NCBI GenBank assembly: GCA_017998735.1
Contig: JAGOCN010000068.1
Coordinates: 1-7,710 of the forward strand
DNA length: 7,710 nucleotides
Reading direction: 5' to 3'
Origin: Giesbergeria sp.
Lineage (GTDB): Bacteria > Pseudomonadota > Gammaproteobacteria > Burkholderiales > Burkholderiaceae_C
The position numbers were made by a program, and so were the translations under genes. Position 1 is the stretch's first letter. Each line of letters starts with the position of its first letter. Below the pieces are notes generated by a model that saw only the letters and a program-made list of their open reading frames with translations, made no database searches and was not told the DNA's origin. Positions 4,832-7,710 of the stretch are shown here, piece by piece.

Positions 4832-7710
4832 ATGACCACTTTGACCGCCTCGCATGCCTTTGCCTCCACCCTGGGGCAGTTTCAGACCCGTTCCGGCACC
4901 ACCGGCCAGTTCTATTCGCTGCCAGCTCTGGCGCAGCAGTTTCCACAGGTCAGCCGCCTGCCGGTGTCGATCCGCATCGTGCTCGAATCGGTGCTGCGCA
5001 ACTGCGACGGCCTGAAGGTCTGCCCAGAGCATGTTGAAGAGCTGGCGCAGTGGAAAGCCCAGGCGCCGCGCACCGAAGAAATTCCGTTTGTCGTTTCCCG
5101 CGTGGTACTGCAGGACTTTACCGGCGTGCCGCTGCTGGCCGACCTGGCAGCGATGCGCAGCACCACCGAACGGCTGGGTTTTGACCCGCAAAAAATCGAG
5201 CCTATGGTGCCCGTGGACCTGGTGGTGGACCATTCCATCATGGTCGACTCCTACGGCAAACCCGATTCGCTGGACATCAACATGAAGCTCGAATTCGAGC
5301 GCAACCGCGAGCGCTACGAGTTCATGAAATGGGGCATGCAGGCCTTTGACACCTTTGGCGTGGTGCCGCCCGGCTTTGGCATCGTCCACCAGGTGAACCT
5401 GGAATACCTGGCACGCGGCGTGCACAAGACCAAAGACGGTGTGTACTACCCCGACACGCTGGTGGGCACCGACAGCCACACCACCATGATCAACGGCATC
5501 GGCGTGGTCGGCTGGGGCGTGGGCGGCATCGAGGCCGAAGCCGCCATGCTGGGCCAGCCGGTGTACATGCTGACCCCCGATGTGGTGGGCATGGAGCTGA
5601 CCGGCAAGCTGCGCGAGGGCGTCACCGCCACCGACCTGGTGCTGACCGTGACGGAGCTGCTGCGCAGCCACAAGGTGGTGGGCAAGTTTGTCGAGTTCTT
5701 TGGCGAAGGCACGCGCACCCTGGCACTGCCCGACCGCGCCACCATCGGCAACATGTCGCCCGAATACGGCGCCACCATGGGTTTCTTTCCGGTCGATGAA
5801 AAAACCATCGATTACTTTCGCGGCACCGGCCGCACCGAAGAAGAAATCGAGGCCTTCGAGGCCTATTTCAAGGCGCAGGGGCTGTTTGGCATTCCACAGG
5901 CGGGCGACATCGACTACTCGCAGGTTGTCACGCTCGACCTCGGCAGTGTCACGCCCAGCCTGGCAGGCCCCAAGCGGCCGCAGGACCGCATCGAACTGGG
6001 CAAGGTGTGCGCGCAGTTCACCAGCCTGTTCAGCAAGCCCAATGCAGAAAACGGCTTCAACCAGCCGGCCGAGCTGCTGCACACGCGCTACCAGTTTGTC
6101 TGCCGCGATGGCACCGCGCCCATGATGAACGTGGTGGCGCCCACCAGCGGGCACACGCCCGAAGGCGCGCCCCGTTTTCTGGAAGAAATGGAAGCCAACA
6201 AGCCCAAGCCGTCCGTGGCACGCGGTGACAAGGTCAAGGCGCCCGAAGCACCAACCGACCAGCCCGACCCGACGGTGGGCAATGGCGATGTACTGATTGC
6301 GGCCATCACCAGCTGCACCAACACCTCGAACCCCAGCGTGCTGCTGGCCGCCGGCCTGCTGGCCAAAAAGGCCGTGGAAGCGGGCCTGAGCGTGCAACCG
6401 CACATCAAGACCTCGCTGGCGCCGGGCTCGCGCATCGTGACCGAGTACCTGACCGAAACCGGGCTGATGCCTTACCTGGAAAAGCTCGGCTTTTCGCTCG
6501 CCGGCTATGGCTGCACCACCTGCATCGGCAATTCCGGCGACCTGACCGCCGAGCTGAACGAGGCCATCAGCAGCAACGACCTGATTTGCGCCGCCGTGCT
6601 GTCGGGCAACCGCAACTTCGAGGCGCGCATCCACCCGAACATCAAGGCCAACTTTCTGGCCAGCCCGCCGCTGGTGGTGGCCTATGCCATTGCCGGCACG
6701 GTGCTCAAGGACATCACCAGCCAGCCCCTGGGCAAGGGCACGGACGGCAAGGACGTGCACCTGGCCGATGTCTGGCCCACCAGCGAGGAAATCCACGCGC
6801 TGATGCACTTCGCCATGAACGGCAAGGCGTTCCGGGAAAACTATGCCAAGGTCAAGACCGAGCCGGGCGAGCGCTGGAGCAACATCCGCGGCGTGCAGGG
6901 CGACACCTACACCTGGCCTGCCAGCACCTACATTGCCGAGCCACCGTTCTTTGCCGATTTTGCTATCGAAAAAGGAGCTGCTAGCGCAGGTGCAGCAAGC
7001 GCTGGAGGCCAAAAAGAGCAAGATTTTTCAGTGCAGGGCGCGCGCATCATGGCGCTGTTTGGCGACTCCATCACCACCGACCACATCTCGCCCGCCGGTG
7101 CCATCAAGGAAAGCTCGCCCGCCGGCCAGTGGCTGCGGGCGCATGGCGTCATGAAACGCGACTTCAACAGCTATGGCGCCCGGCGCGGCAACCACGATGT
7201 GATGGTGCGCGGCACCTTTGCCAACGTGCGCATCAAGAACCTGATGGTGCCGCCCACGGCAGACGGCTCGCGCGAGGAAGGCGGCGTGACGCTGTTCCAG
7301 AGCGAAGGCCCGCACCAGGGGCAAAAGGTGTCGATCTTTGACGCCGCCACCCAGTACATGGCAGATGGAACACCGACCGTGGTGTTGGCAGGCGAGGAAT
7401 ACGGCACGGGTTCAAGCCGCGACTGGGCGGCCAAGGGCACGCAGCTGCTGGGCATCAAGGCCGTGGTGGCCAGGAGTTTCGAGCGCATCCACCGCTCGAA
7501 CCTGGTCGGCATGGGCGTGTTGCCATTGCAGTTCCAGGGCAATGATTCCTGGGACACGCTGGGCCTGGACGGCAGCGAAGTGATCGACGTGCTGCCCGAT
7601 GCAAACCTGACACCGCAAAGCGAAGCCACGCTGGTGGTGCGCCGCGCCGACGGCAGCGAACAGCGCGTGACCACCACGCTGCGCATCGACACGCCGATTG
7701 AGGTGGACTA
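4832..7710 (+). CDS. acnA: Aconitate hydratase A (3' end cut by window)
   Basis: Cytoplasmic [4Fe-4S] enzyme of the TCA cycle that interconverts citrate and isocitrate through cis-aconitate. AcnA/IRP1-type proteins can also bind mRNA when the cluster is lost. The frame is uninterrupted for 959 codons and ends at GAC-TA. The preceding residues RIDTPIEVD normally continue into a Tyr and about 18 further residues, so the gene runs past the window. Cluster ligands are C495 (SCTNTSN) and C561 and C564 ([10 protein letters not shown]), with the same 66/69 spacing as in E. coli AcnA. Other signatures are VDHS (H134), GTDSHTTM (H216), the swivel-domain start [21 protein letters not shown], and [12 protein letters not shown] (S861-R863). 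There is a Pro/charged linker insertion at about 451-482. A repeat-derived insertion of about 14 extra residues (about 710-731) lies just before the swivel domain. The start is supported by AGGAAG upstream. A methylcitrate-pathway AcnD is less likely given the C-terminus and length. Confidence 0.96.
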   Translation, partial: MTTLTASHAFASTLGQFQTRSGTTGQFYSLPALAQQFPQVSRLPVSIRIVLESVLRNCDGLKVCPEHVEELAQWKAQAPRTEEIPFVVSRVVLQDFTGVPLLADLAAMRSTTERLGFDPQKIEPMVPVDLVVDHSIMVDSYGKPDSLDINMKLEFERNRERYEFMKWGMQAFDTFGVVPPGFGIVHQVNLEYLARGVHKTKDGVYYPDTLVGTDSHTTMINGIGVVGWGVGGIEAEAAMLGQPVYMLTPDVVGMELTGKLREGVTATDLVLTVTELLRSHKVVGKFVEFFGEGTRTLALPDRATIGNMSPEYGATMGFFPVDEKTIDYFRGTGRTEEEIEAFEAYFKAQGLFGIPQAGDIDYSQVVTLDLGSVTPSLAGPKRPQDRIELGKVCAQFTSLFSKPNAENGFNQPAELLHTRYQFVCRDGTAPMMNVVAPTSGHTPEGAPRFLEEMEANKPKPSVARGDKVKAPEAPTDQPDPTVGNGDVLIAAITSCTNTSNPSVLLAAGLLAKKAVEAGLSVQPHIKTSLAPGSRIVTEYLTETGLMPYLEKLGFSLAGYGCTTCIGNSGDLTAELNEAISSNDLICAAVLSGNRNFEARIHPNIKANFLASPPLVVAYAIAGTVLKDITSQPLGKGTDGKDVHLADVWPTSEEIHALMHFAMNGKAFRENYAKVKTEPGERWSNIRGVQGDTYTWPASTYIAEPPFFADFAIEKGAASAGAASAGGQKEQDFSVQGARIMALFGDSITTDHISPAGAIKESSPAGQWLRAHGVMKRDFNSYGARRGNHDVMVRGTFANVRIKNLMVPPTADGSREEGGVTLFQSEGPHQGQKVSIFDAATQYMADGTPTVVLAGEEYGTGSSRDWAAKGTQLLGIKAVVARSFERIHRSNLVGMGVLPLQFQGNDSWDTLGLDGSEVIDVLPDANLTPQSEATLVVRRADGSEQRVTTTLRIDTPIEVD
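6960..7009 (+). repeat. Dispersed hairpin repeat, copy 2, in frame inside acnA
   Basis: These 50 bases match the minus strand of 1219-1268 at 39 of 50 ungapped positions, including runs of 11 (GCGCTGGAGGC), 7 (AGCTGCT) and 7 (GCGCAGG). Within acnA they encode [17 protein letters not shown] (residues 710-726), a small-residue linker. None of the seven Ala codons here is GCC or GCG, the forms that dominate the rest of the gene, and three of four Gly codons are not GGC, so the segment is compositionally foreign. Between the conserved FF and GARI there are 28 residues here against 14 in E. coli AcnA (from memory). Confidence 0.72.

Noticed and set aside
4775..7021. Minus-strand open frame of 748 codons opposite acnA
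   Set aside because: It lies almost entirely antisense to a clear aconitase frame, its composition (His, Gln, Gly, Ala, Val rich) is what GC-rich sense codons give when read backwards, and it has no recognisable domain.

Overview
The window looks like ordinary chromosomal DNA from a GC-rich betaproteobacterium, most likely of the Comamonadaceae (Acidovorax, Polaromonas or Rhodoferax type). Support for this is the strong GCC/GGC/CTG codon bias, a short H-NS-like protein of the betaproteobacterial type, a YtfL-type CNNM membrane protein, and a dispersed hairpin repeat that I associate from memory with that family. No phage, defence, CRISPR or secretion locus is visible. Most of the genes are housekeeping genes.

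Layout. Positions 1-1124 hold the 3' part of a DEAD-box RNA helicase (RhlE type) on the + strand, cut by the window start just after the DEAD box. It converges with apaH (2143-1301, minus), which makes the hydrolase that clears diadenosine tetraphosphate. The spacer between them carries a dispersed repeat (1219-1268) and a terminator hairpin whose loop contains the apaH stop codon. Only 27 bp upstream of apaH starts a divergent gene (2171-3502, +) for a membrane protein with CNNM, CBS-pair and CorC/HlyC domains. After 90 bp containing a perfect TATAAT box comes a 101-residue H-NS-family nucleoid protein (3593-3898, +).

Positions 3899-4831 form an unusually long (933 bp), AT-richer gap. I find no recognisable protein gene in it. 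It does hold an 11-bp-period repeat at the end of the H-NS gene, several hairpins including a strong 11-bp bidirectional terminator (4112-4141), three copies of a 9-mer, a 40-codon minus-strand ORF of uncertain status, and a 99-bp inverted-repeat element (4640-4738) that looks like a MITE or the fused ends of an insertion sequence.

From 4832 to the window end runs acnA, encoding the TCA-cycle enzyme aconitase A. It is open to the last base and lacks about the last 18 residues. An in-frame copy of the same dispersed repeat found after the helicase gene lies inside acnA at 6960-7009, in the linker before the swivel domain. It adds about 14 residues compared with the E. coli enzyme and uses atypical codons.

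The genes do not form one pathway. Each appears to be its own transcription unit, and the convergent and divergent arrangements separate them. The most notable features are non-coding: a repeat family that has entered both a terminator region and a coding region, and a small mobile-like element just upstream of acnA.
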